Part shown: one piece after another, positions 7,781 to 15,386 of the stretch
Position numbering within the stretch: position 1 is the first letter of the stretch
How the letters are laid out: each line of letters starts with the position of its first letter
Assembly: GCF_001078055.1 (NCBI RefSeq)
Contig: NZ_CP010777.1
Coordinates: 2,819,001-2,883,000 of the forward strand
Source of the DNA: Rufibacter radiotolerans
Lineage (GTDB): Bacteria; Bacteroidota; Bacteroidia; Cytophagales; Hymenobacteraceae
Direction of reading: 5' to 3'
Length of the DNA stretch: 64,000 nt
Program-made: the position numbers and the translations under genes
Notes under the pieces: model-generated
The model's input: the letters and a program-made list of their open reading frames with translations, nothing else
Database searches by the model: none
What the model was told of the DNA's origin: nothing

Positions 7781-10075
7781 ATGAAGTACAAAAAACTCTG
7801 GCTGGGATTCATTGCCGTCATGGTGGGTTCCTTTGCTGTTCTCGGGTACTACGGATCTGAGATTTACCGGAAGGCGCCGCCTATCCCTGACAAAGTGGTC
7901 ACTGCCTCGGGCAAAACCATTTTCACCGCCCAGGACATCAAAGACGGGCAGAATGTCTGGCAATCTATTGGGGGTCAGGAACTGGGCTCCATCTGGGGCC
8001 ATGGCGCCTATGTAGCCCCAGACTGGACCGCCGACTGGCTACATAAAGAAGCCATGTTCTTTCTGGACCGCTGGGCCCAGGAGGCCAAAGGCACCAAGTT
8101 TGACGCGCTGGACGTAGAAACCAAGGCCATGCTGCAGGCCCGCCTGCAACAGCAGATCAGGGCCAACACCTATGATCCCGCCACCGGCACCCTGGCTATC
8201 TCAGACCTGCGCGCCGAGGCCATTGCCGGCGTAAGCGAGCATTACACCGGGCTCTTTATGAATGATCCGGCCCTGGCCAAGTACCGTGATGCCTACGCCA
8301 TGAAAGACAACACGGTGCAGGACCCCGTGCGCATGCGCAAAATGAACGCCTTCTTCTTCTGGGCGTCATGGGCCTGCGTGACCCAGCGCCCCGGCCTGGA
8401 CATTACCTATACCAATAACTGGCCCGCCGAGGAACTGGTGGGCAACCGCCCCAGCAGTGACCTGATCATCTGGACCGGTTTCTCCGTGATTGTCTTGATA
8501 GCCGGTATCGGGCTGCTGGCCTTCTATTATGCCTCTAACAAAGAAGAGGAGATAGATATAGAAAAACTCCCTAAGGAAGATCCCCTGCTGGGGCTGCAGG
8601 CCACCCCTTCCATGAAGGCTACGCTGAAATACTTCTGGATTGTGACCGCCTTGTTTGTGGTGCAGATCACGCTGGGTGTGGTAACTGCGCACTACGGCGT
8701 GGAAGGCCAGGCCCTGTACGGCTTTGATCTGGCCAACTTCCTGCCCTACTCCATTACCCGCACCTGGCACGTACAGTTGGCCATCTTCTGGATTGCCACT
8801 TCCTGGCTGGCCACTGGTCTCTACATTGCCCCGGCCGTGTCTGGGTATGAGCCTAAATTCCAGCGTCTGGGCGTGAACTTCCTGTTTATCTGCTTCCTCA
8901 TTATTGTGGTAGGCTCTCTGGCCGGCCAGTGGTATGGCGTTATGCAGAAACTGGGCTACGCGCAAAACTTCTGGTTTGGGCACCAGGGCTATGAGTACGT
9001 GGACCTGGGCAGGTTCTGGCAGATATTTCTGCTGATTGGCTTGTTCCTGTGGCTGTTTTTGATGGTGCTCGCTATTTTGCCTGCCTTTAGAAGAGAAGCC
9101 GAAGGCCGCCATTTGCTGGGCATGTTCATGATCTCCTCGGCTGCTATTGCCTTGTTCTGGGCCGCCGGCCTTATGTGGGGCCAGCACACCAACCTGGCGG
9201 TGGCCGAATACTGGCGCTGGTGGGTGGTCCACCTTTGGGTAGAAGGCTTCTTTGAAGTGTTTGCCACCGTGGTGATTGCCTTCCTGTTTGTGCGAATGGG
9301 CTTGCTGGAGGTAAAACTGGCCACCGCCACCGTGTTGTTCTCCACCATCATCTTCCTGTTTGGCGGGATCATAGGCACCTTCCACCACTTGTACTTCAGC
9401 GGCACGCCTACGTCGGTGATGGCTTTGGGCGCCACCTTTAGCGCCCTGGAAGTGGTGCCATTGGTCTTGATTGGGTTTGAGGCCTACCATAACTTCAAGA
9501 TCAGTAAGATTACCCAATGGATTGTGGCCTACAAGTGGCCTATCTACTGCTTTATTGCAGTAGCCTTCTGGAACCTGGTTGGGGCCGGCGTGTTCGGCTT
9601 CCTGATCAACCCTCCCATCGCACTCTATTACATGCAGGGGCTCAACACTACCCCGGTGCACGGCCACACCGCTTTGTTTGGGGTGTACGGCGTGCTGGGC
9701 ATAGGCCTGATGCTGTTCGTGCTCAAAGGTCTTTCGGGCCGCAGACGCTGGAAAGATGGCGTGATCAGCTTCGCCTTCTGGTCCATCAACATCGGGTTGG
9801 CCCTTATGGTCCTGATCAGCGTGCTGCCAATTGGCTTGATGCAAACCTGGGCCAGCGTGAAATACGGCCTGTGGTACGCCCGCTCCATGGAATTCATGCA
9901 GACAGACACCATGGAAACCTTGCGCTGGATGCGCGTAATTGGGGACACCATCTTCGCCGTGGGCGTGGGCGCTTTGGCCTGGTTCGTGGTGGGGCTCAAG
10001 ACCGGCTGGTCTCTGGAAGAAGATGAAGACGTGGCCCAAAGCGTAGAACGCAAACGGGAGAAGATGGTGCGGTAA
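7781..10075 (+). CDS. norZ: Quinol-dependent nitric oxide reductase (qNor)
   Basis: A 764-residue single-subunit enzyme that reduces NO to N2O at the cytoplasmic membrane. The first about 230 residues form an N-terminal segment and periplasmic domain that resembles cytochrome c but lacks CxxCH, as expected of quinol-fed NorB (qNor) rather than cNor. The catalytic part has about 12-13 membrane helices. His candidates for hemes and FeB are H330 (TWHVQL), H484 (VVHLWVEGFFEVF), H535/H536 (TFHHLYF) and H627/H629 (VHGHT). Conserved glutamates E488 and E492 are present. No norC is needed or seen. A palindrome follows 55 nt after the stop, and nirK follows after 481 nt. Confidence 0.95.
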   Translation: MKYKKLWLGFIAVMVGSFAVLGYYGSEIYRKAPPIPDKVVTASGKTIFTAQDIKDGQNVWQSIGGQELGSIWGHGAYVAPDWTADWLHKEAMFFLDRWAQEAKGTKFDALDVETKAMLQARLQQQIRANTYDPATGTLAISDLRAEAIAGVSEHYTGLFMNDPALAKYRDAYAMKDNTVQDPVRMRKMNAFFFWASWACVTQRPGLDITYTNNWPAEELVGNRPSSDLIIWTGFSVIVLIAGIGLLAFYYASNKEEEIDIEKLPKEDPLLGLQATPSMKATLKYFWIVTALFVVQITLGVVTAHYGVEGQALYGFDLANFLPYSITRTWHVQLAIFWIATSWLATGLYIAPAVSGYEPKFQRLGVNFLFICFLIIVVGSLAGQWYGVMQKLGYAQNFWFGHQGYEYVDLGRFWQIFLLIGLFLWLFLMVLAILPAFRREAEGRHLLGMFMISSAAIALFWAAGLMWGQHTNLAVAEYWRWWVVHLWVEGFFEVFATVVIAFLFVRMGLLEVKLATATVLFSTIIFLFGGIIGTFHHLYFSGTPTSVMALGATFSALEVVPLVLIGFEAYHNFKISKITQWIVAYKWPIYCFIAVAFWNLVGAGVFGFLINPPIALYYMQGLNTTPVHGHTALFGVYGVLGIGLMLFVLKGLSGRRRWKDGVISFAFWSINIGLALMVLISVLPIGLMQTWASVKYGLWYARSMEFMQTDTMETLRWMRVIGDTIFAVGVGALAWFVVGLKTGWSLEEDEDVAQSVERKREKMVR

Positions 10076-10130
10076 GCGCTTTCTCTTCTTCATAAAAGGA
10101 AAAGGAAGGATCTGTTTTCAGGAAAGGCCG

Positions 10131-10170
10131 CTGTTTTAAGCCCCATTTCCTGAAAACAGGCCCAAAACAG
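10131..10170. repeat. GTTTT/AAAAC intergenic palindrome, copy 5
   Basis: The right arm (TGAAAACAGGCCCAAAACAG) is canonical and the left arm is diverged (CTGTTTTAAGCCCC). A further remnant, CTGTTTTCAGGAAAGGCC, sits just upstream at about 10112-10129. Confidence 0.8.
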
Positions 10171-10197
10171 AAAGTCTAGTTCTTATTTCCCGTTAGG

Positions 10198-10259
10198 CCC
10201 TGCCACGAGCAACAAACTGGTTTTAGCGTACCCGTTGCCCTGGCAGGGTCTTTCTTTTT
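10198..10259 (+). terminator. Weak long-loop hairpin with T-rich tail
   Basis: An 8-bp stem (CCCTGCCA / TGGCAGGG) with a 35-nt loop, followed by TCTTTCTTTTT. It could end the NO reductase transcript, but the long loop makes this uncertain. Confidence 0.35.
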
Positions 10260-10299
10260 GCAGAAAGCAGAAACCAAAATATTGCTAATACCCGCTCCC

Positions 10300-10339
10300 C
10301 TGTTTTAGGGCCGTTTTTCAGAAAACACCTCTAAAACAA
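10300..10339. repeat. GTTTT/AAAAC intergenic palindrome, copy 6
   Basis: CTGTTTTAGGGCC on the left, with a decayed right arm (CTCTAAAACAA). The centre is TTTCAGAAAA. Confidence 0.75.
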
Positions 10340-10435
10340 AAACCTCCAAGCCCTTAAATTCAGGCACCATTCACTTTTAAGCCTCATTCCCAAAGTAGGG
10401 GTCAAGGCCCGAAATCAGGGGTTTGCCTGGGTTGG

Positions 10436-10449
10436 TTGACTATACTCAA
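10436..10449. promoter_or_regulatory. CRP/FNR-type dyad upstream of nirK
   Basis: TTGA-CTATAC-TCAA, an exact match to the TTGA-n6-TCAA core of FNR/DNR/NnrR boxes. It is centred about 114 nt before the nirK ATG. In denitrifiers this class of site gives oxygen or NO control of nir, nor and nos genes. The regulator is not in the window. Confidence 0.5.
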
Positions 10450-10556
10450 AAAAGTAATACCTATCATTTTCCCGGGTGACAGGCATCATCCATTACTCTT
10501 GAAAATCAACCTACTTTTACATATCTATACAATTAAGAACCAACCTTTTATCAGCC

Positions 10557-12035
10557 ATGAAAACCTCTACCAAAACCAAAGCGGTTCAATTCCTCGGGAT
10601 TGCAATCTACTGCCTGGGCCTGCTCTTCTCTTGCACCGATGTGAAAAAAGAAAGGGAGATCGCCTCGGCGGCCATTGCGGCCGGCTCTAAAGTTCTTCCG
10701 CAGATAGAGGCAGAGCTGACCAACGCACCCAACGTGCCCCGGCCCATTGCCCGGAAGTACCCAGCCAAAGTGGTGGTGCGCCTGGAGGTAACCGAAGTAG
10801 TACAAAAATTAGCCGATGGCGTGGAATATACCTTCTGGACCTTTGGGGGCTCCGTACCGGGTAAATTCATAAGAATACGGGAAGGAGACGAGGTGGAGTT
10901 CCACTTAATGAACCACCCAGACAGCAAAAACCCACACAACATTGACTTACACGCCGTTTCTGGTCCTGGTGGGGGTGCTGCCTCCACTTTCACGGCCCCG
11001 GGTCACGAAACCATTTTTGACTTCAAGGCCCTAAATCCGGGTCTCTACGTGTACCATTGCGCCACTGCCCCGGTGGGTATGCACATTGCCAACGGTATGT
11101 ACGGTCTTATTCTGGTAGAGCCTAAAGAAGGGCTTCCGGCCGTAGACAAAGAATATTACGTAATGCAAGGCGATTTCTACACCAAAGGTGACTTTGGCGC
11201 TCCTGGACTGCAGCCTTTTGACATGACCAAAGCCCTGAAAGAAGAACCTACCTATGTGGTGTTCAACGGCTCTGTGGGCGCGCTTACCGGTGAGAAAGCC
11301 CTTACCGCGCAAACCGGCGAAACCGTACGCCTTTTTGTAGGCAACGGCGGACCTAACCTGATCTCTTCCTTCCACGTGATTGGTGAGATCTTTGACAAAG
11401 TGTACCAGGAAGGCGGCTCTAAAGTAAACGAGAACGTGCAGACCACGCTGGTTCCGGCCGGGGGCGCCGCCATCACGGAGTTCAAAGCCGATGTACCGGG
11501 CAACTACGTGCTGGTAGACCACTCCATCTTCAGGGCCTTCAACAAAGGCGCGCTGGGCATGCTCAAAGTGCAGGGCAAGGAAGACAAAAAAGTATACTCC
11601 GGGCAGATCATGGACAAAATCTATCTGCCTGAAGGCGCCACCGTACAGGAAATGCCTGACTCCAAAGCCCCCCTGGCCCCGGTGGCCGCTACCAAAGACG
11701 GACGTATAGCCTTAGGAAAAGCGGTGTTCACCCAGAACTGCCAGGCCTGTCACCAGGCCGAAGGACAGGGGATCAAAGGCGCTTTCCCGCCCATTGCCAA
11801 GTCTGACTACCTCAACGCAGATGTGAACCGCGCCATTGGCGTAGTGGCCCACGGTCTGGAAGGCCAGATAAAAGTAAACGGCGAGCTCTACAACAGCACC
11901 ATGCCTAAACTCACCCTCACAGATGAGCAGATTGCCAACGTGCTTACATTCGTGTATAACCAGTGGGGCAACAAAGGCGTGGAAGTAACCACTGAACAGG
12001 TGAAAAAAGTAAGGGCCACCCCGCCTAGCCACTAA
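10557..12035 (+). CDS. nirK: Copper nitrite reductase with C-terminal cytochrome c
   Basis: A 492-residue periplasmic lipoprotein (lipobox LFSC, C26) that reduces nitrite to NO. Two cupredoxin domains span about 65-340. Type 1 Cu ligands are H127, C168, H176 and M181 ([16 protein letters not shown]). Type 2 Cu ligands are H132, H167 and H322. Catalytic Asp and His are D130 (HNIDLH) and H273 (SFHVIG). A cytochrome c domain with CQACH (395-399) is fused at the C-terminus (about 382-485) and probably serves as a tethered electron donor. The set is complete, so it should be active. A FNR-type dyad lies upstream. Confidence 0.96.
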   Translation: MKTSTKTKAVQFLGIAIYCLGLLFSCTDVKKEREIASAAIAAGSKVLPQIEAELTNAPNVPRPIARKYPAKVVVRLEVTEVVQKLADGVEYTFWTFGGSVPGKFIRIREGDEVEFHLMNHPDSKNPHNIDLHAVSGPGGGAASTFTAPGHETIFDFKALNPGLYVYHCATAPVGMHIANGMYGLILVEPKEGLPAVDKEYYVMQGDFYTKGDFGAPGLQPFDMTKALKEEPTYVVFNGSVGALTGEKALTAQTGETVRLFVGNGGPNLISSFHVIGEIFDKVYQEGGSKVNENVQTTLVPAGGAAITEFKADVPGNYVLVDHSIFRAFNKGALGMLKVQGKEDKKVYSGQIMDKIYLPEGATVQEMPDSKAPLAPVAATKDGRIALGKAVFTQNCQACHQAEGQGIKGAFPPIAKSDYLNADVNRAIGVVAHGLEGQIKVNGELYNSTMPKLTLTDEQIANVLTFVYNQWGNKGVEVTTEQVKKVRATPPSH

Positions 12036-12054
12036 GCTGTAAGAAACCCTGGGC

Positions 12055-12094
12055 AGCAGAGGGCCGGAGGCTTCACCCCCTTCGGCTCTCTGCT
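12055..12094 (+). terminator. Hairpin after nirK
   Basis: A 12-bp stem with one mismatch (AGCAGAGGGCCG / CGGCTCTCTGCT) and a 16-nt loop, 19 nt after the nirK stop, followed by CCTTTC. A partial terminator is plausible, with some read-through to the next gene. Confidence 0.45.
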
Positions 12095-12148
12095 CCTTTC
12101 AGTTGAAGCCTTAATTTTAATTTCAGTAGTACTCTTTACCCTATTGCC

Positions 12149-12946
12149 ATGTACCGCCTCTTTTTACTTGCTATCTGCCTCCTGGCTTTTCCCCCTGCGG
12201 GGATGGCGCAGAAAAACCCTTCCACTGGTCTGGTCATGATCAAAGGCGGTAGCTTTGTGCCCCTGTATGGTCCAGACGCCAAGCCGGTGAAAGTGCAGTC
12301 CTTCCAGTTAGACGCCTACCCTGTGACCAACGCCCAGTTTGAGGCCTTTGTGCAGGCCTACCCTAAATGGCGCAAGGCTACCGTGAAAAAGATCTTCGCG
12401 GATCAGAATTACCTCAAACACTGGGCAACTCCTCTGGGCGTGGGCCCCGATGCGGCAAAGATCAAAAACAGCCCCGTCACCAACGTCTCCTGGTTTGCCG
12501 CCAAGGCCTACTGTGAGTGCCAGGGCAAACGCCTGCCTACTTCCAATGAATGGGAGTTTGCGGCCCTGGCCAGCGAGACCAAGCCAGACGCCACCAATGA
12601 CGAAAAGTTTTACCAACGCAGCCTGGAATGGTACAGCAAACCTAACCCTAAGTACTTGCCGCCGGTAAAAGAAAGCTTCAGGAACTATTACGGCGCCTAC
12701 GGCATGATTGGCCTGGTCTGGGAATGGACCCAGGATTACAACTCGGCGTTATTGGTGGGCGAAGGCCGGTCCAACGCCAGCCTGGACAAGCAGGAATTCT
12801 GCGGGTCTGGGGCCAGTGGGGCCACCAACGTGAAAAACTACGTGGCCTTTATGCGCTATGCGTTCCGGTCCAGCCTCAAGGCCAACTACACCGTGGCCAA
12901 CCTGGGCTTCCGGTGCGCTTCCAGCATGCCGGTGGCCTCCCGCTAA
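12149..12946 (+). CDS. nirV: NirV-like FGE/SUMF1-domain protein
   Basis: A 265-residue secreted protein with a Sec signal ending at AGMAQ (about residue 21). The rest is an FGE-sulfatase (SUMF1) fold: MIKGGSF, DAYPVTNAQFEAFV, PVTNVSWFAAKAYC, KRLPTSNEWEFAA, LVWEWTQDY and LGFRCA. The C-terminal region where true formylglycine-generating enzymes carry the Cys pair reads FMRYAFRSSLKA, so the copper-binding cysteines are missing. It therefore should not mature sulfatases. NirV proteins next to nirK are known but their role is not settled. It lies between nirK and a Sco gene, which suggests a part in NirK assembly. Confidence 0.8.
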   Translation: MYRLFLLAICLLAFPPAGMAQKNPSTGLVMIKGGSFVPLYGPDAKPVKVQSFQLDAYPVTNAQFEAFVQAYPKWRKATVKKIFADQNYLKHWATPLGVGPDAAKIKNSPVTNVSWFAAKAYCECQGKRLPTSNEWEFAALASETKPDATNDEKFYQRSLEWYSKPNPKYLPPVKESFRNYYGAYGMIGLVWEWTQDYNSALLVGEGRSNASLDKQEFCGSGASGATNVKNYVAFMRYAFRSSLKANYTVANLGFRCASSMPVASR

Positions 12947-12982
12947 GCCGGGGTAGTTCGTTTACTTTTATTTACCAGTGCT

Positions 12983-13621
12983 ATGAAACGTTTCTCTTTT
13001 TCTACCCCCCTTTTACTGGCGGCATGGCTGCTGGTCGGTTGCCAGGACACTCCCGGTGACCAGCCCGTGCTGGACCAGGCCTCCACCCCTGCTGCCGTGC
13101 AAGCCAACGCCCCTGTCTCAGACCTCTCCATCTATAACCTGGAATCTGACTGGACCACCCAGGTTGGCAAGGAAATAAAGCTGGACGCCTTCAAGGGCAA
13201 ACCGCTGCTGGTCTCCATGGTCTACACCAGCTGCGCCTTTGCCTGCCCTAGAACCGTGGCCGACCTGCAGATCATAGAGAAAGGCCTGGCCGATTACCAA
13301 ACCAATGACTTCCACGTGGTACTGGTGACCATAGACCCGGCGCGTGACACCACCGCCCGCCTGCAGGCCTTCGCCGCCGAGAACAACCTGAACCTGAACC
13401 GCTGGACACTCCTGACCAGCACCTCAGACAACATACAGGAACTGGCCGCGATCTTAAACGTGAAATATAGAAAAGCACTTAACGGCGAATTTGCCCACTC
13501 CAACCTGATCACCCTGCTCAACGCCCAAGGCGAAATTGTGCATCAGCAGCAAGGCCTGGGCGCCTCTCCAGAGGAAACCCTCACCAAAATGAAGGAGTTG
13601 CTGCCGCCTGTTCAGAAGTAA
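12983..13621 (+). CDS. Sco1/SenC-type copper chaperone
   Basis: A 212-residue lipoprotein (lipobox LLVGC, C20) with a thioredoxin-like Sco domain. Copper ligands C84 and C88 (TSCAFACPR) and H172 (FAHSN) are all present. Sco proteins deliver copper to CuA sites or reduce their cysteines. Here the neighbours suggest service to NirK or the NosZ CuA site. It is 36 nt after the NirV-like gene and is co-directional, so it is likely co-transcribed. Confidence 0.9.
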   Translation: MKRFSFSTPLLLAAWLLVGCQDTPGDQPVLDQASTPAAVQANAPVSDLSIYNLESDWTTQVGKEIKLDAFKGKPLLVSMVYTSCAFACPRTVADLQIIEKGLADYQTNDFHVVLVTIDPARDTTARLQAFAAENNLNLNRWTLLTSTSDNIQELAAILNVKYRKALNGEFAHSNLITLLNAQGEIVHQQQGLGASPEETLTKMKELLPPVQK

Positions 13622-13689
13622 AACGGGTATTGAGGAATTATCAGCACTTAACTTTCAGCTCAAAAACCATCAGCAGCGTCTCTTACACC

Positions 13690-13856
13690 AGACTCTCCCC
13701 TTGAGGGGAGCGCAGAGGGGTGTTTACACAGGAGAGCGGGCTTTGCAGATAAACTTTATAAAGTTCTGTGCTTTCCATTGGTTCTGGGAGATTGTCAGGA
13801 ATGCGTGCATCAAAAGATGTAAACACCCCTGTGCGCTCCCCTCAAGGGGAGAGTCT
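13690..13856. repeat. MITE-like element with 39-bp terminal inverted repeats
   Basis: Arms at 13690-13728 and 13818-13856 are inverted copies of each other, 39 nt with one mismatch (a GAG/CAG step in the middle). They flank an 89-nt core with no gene. Each arm starts AGACTCTCCCCTTGAGGGGA. A shortened relative is at 17982-18060. No transposase is encoded, so if mobile it would be moved in trans. Confidence 0.75.
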
Positions 13857-13876
13857 GCATTTAGTAGGTGATATTA

Positions 13877-13914
13877 CGTTTTGAGGCCGTTTTCCAGAAA
13901 ACGGCCTCAAAACG
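13877..13914. repeat. GTTTT/AAAAC intergenic palindrome, copy 7
   Basis: A near-perfect 38-nt palindrome with GAGGCC/GGCCTC in place of GGGCCT/AGGCCC. It begins 24 nt beyond the stop of the TcmP-like gene. Confidence 0.9.
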
Positions 13915-13938
13915 GTTTTTTTTTGTAAAACGGAGAAA

Positions 13939-15078
13939 TTACTCCTTCTTGAATTTGATCCGGCAGGTGAAGGCTAGTTTATAGACCACTTGCCCGGTTT
14001 TGGGATTGAGTAGCGTGATCTTGCCTTCCTCCTTCAGTTTCTCAAAGGCCGTGAGGTAGTTTTCGCGGCTGTAGGGCGTACCCACGTTGTGCTTCTGGTA
14101 GATTTTTTCCAGGGTCATGCTGTGGAAAAGGGCCGCCTTCTGGGCCAGATCCTGCGTGAGCTTCATCTGGGAGAACGGCAGGTACTGGTAATACTCGGGC
14201 ACCAGCACCTTAATGGCTTTCTGGTTCGCCCCGAAGAGCGCTACCCCGTCTTCCTGGTACTCGCAATACGGCAGCAGCTGTTCCTTGAACCGGGTATGGG
14301 CCAATTCATTTTTAGAAACCAGCAGCAGGTAAAACTGCGTCTGATCTTTGCCTGGGGCGTTAATCTTAAAGGTAGAAGTCTGAAACTCCCTGTCCAGCAG
14401 GCTTTCCTTGAACTGCTCCAGCGCGAACTTCTCTTTTTTAGAGGCGTGGCCTGCCCGGAGGAAAAACTCCCGGATCTTGGGCAAGCGGTCACCCAGCAAA
14501 GTGGCCAAGGCACTGCCTTCTTTGGCGGTTTTAAAGGCCGAGGCCAGGCGCTTGTATTCAAACAGCAGCAGAAAATCTGACTGACCCTGTTCCAGCGCCA
14601 GGTGCCATAGGTCCTGGGCCAGCTTGTGCCCAAAGGGATCAGTAGCCACAAAGGCCGGGGTGCCCTGGCTGAGTTGTTCCTTTACCCAACCTATGGTCTC
14701 AGGCGAATGCAGAAACACGGGTTTATGGTGCAGGTCCTCGTAAAAAGGCAGGGCTTCTACCTGCTCTTGCAACTGCTGCAGCCCGGCTTTGCTGCCGTCC
14801 AGAAAGACCGGCTGTACGGCCTTGTTGGCATCATAGCGGGAACCCGCGCTGATGAAAAGGTTCTTGAGTAGTTTATGGGAAGCGGTGGCGGCTACTTCGG
14901 GAGTGCTACTAGGAACTGCCTGCAGGTCCAGGTACAACAGGGGTTTGTCTACGGAAATCGTCTCTTCGGCTTGCCTTGCCTCTACCCAGGATTTGAAGAA
15001 CGGCGGCAGCACCTCTGCTTTAATGGCAGGGGCTTCTGGTTGTTGCTTAAAAAAATCCTTAGGGTCACTCCCGGCCAC
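13939..15078 (-). CDS. tcmP: Orphan TcmP-like (three-Cys-motif partner) protein
   Basis: A 379-residue cytoplasmic protein. It matches the layout of TcmP: an N-terminal FFK...K..VL..FF.SW block, a strand reading LYLDLQAVP where TcmP usually has a DLFAGPG-like motif, a central ATDPFGHK where TcmP has DPWG/DPFG, and a C-terminal winged-helix-like region LEKIYQKHNVGTPYSRENY. The Gly-rich loop is eroded (QAVPSS), so any nucleotide or SAM binding may be lost. The start is GTG at 15078: an in-frame stop lies at 15094-15096, and GGAGGAGA sits just upstream. The usual partner, a DUF5131 three-Cys-motif protein, is not in the window. Function is unknown. Confidence 0.7.
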   Translation of the reverse strand: MAGSDPKDFFKQQPEAPAIKAEVLPPFFKSWVEARQAEETISVDKPLLYLDLQAVPSSTPEVAATASHKLLKNLFISAGSRYDANKAVQPVFLDGSKAGLQQLQEQVEALPFYEDLHHKPVFLHSPETIGWVKEQLSQGTPAFVATDPFGHKLAQDLWHLALEQGQSDFLLLFEYKRLASAFKTAKEGSALATLLGDRLPKIREFFLRAGHASKKEKFALEQFKESLLDREFQTSTFKINAPGKDQTQFYLLLVSKNELAHTRFKEQLLPYCEYQEDGVALFGANQKAIKVLVPEYYQYLPFSQMKLTQDLAQKAALFHSMTLEKIYQKHNVGTPYSRENYLTAFEKLKEEGKITLLNPKTGQVVYKLAFTCRIKFKKE

Positions 15079-15386
15079 GTTTTCTCTCCTCCATCAATTT
15101 GCCCCACCGTGCAGCGGCAACAAAACTAGCCTGCAAAATTACCTCTCTCCCCTGACATCTGAAAGCCGCCCGCAAACCTGATTTCCGTTTTACGGCTGTT
15201 TTCCTGAAAACAGGCCAAAAACAGAAAAGCTGCTCTCAGCCAGGGCCCTTTATGGAGGATTACGCACAGGCTCCCAAAAATGATAAAAGTCATCTTACAG
15301 GATGACCTTGGTCTCCGTGGGGGCGCTTTCCTCTCTTTAAATTGCCAGCTATAATCAGTATTAACCGCACTAATTGTATCTTCATT
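15079..15386. other. Divergent intergenic region
   Basis: It separates the TcmP-like gene (minus) from the flavoenzyme-like gene (plus). Apart from the palindrome at 15185-15224 I see no gene or clear operator. Confidence 0.55.
15185..15224. repeat. GTTTT/AAAAC intergenic palindrome, copy 8
   Basis: CCGTTTTACGGCTGTTTTCC with a canonical right half. Unlike most copies it lies between two divergent 5' ends, not after a stop codon. Confidence 0.8.

Larger units (their letters stand above)
10076..10556. other. nirK upstream region
   Basis: No gene is visible in these 481 nt. It holds two family palindromes (10131-10170, 10300-10339), a hairpin followed by T-rich sequence at 10198-10259, and a CRP/FNR-type dyad at 10436-10449. 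The last 100 nt are AT-rich and probably hold the nirK promoter. Confidence 0.6.

Noticed and set aside
8366..10093. Long 575-codon minus-strand frame opposite the NO reductase gene
   Set aside because: It is the antisense shadow of a highly biased membrane-protein gene; the product is His/Gln/Gly-rich with no domain, while the plus-strand NO reductase has a full active site.
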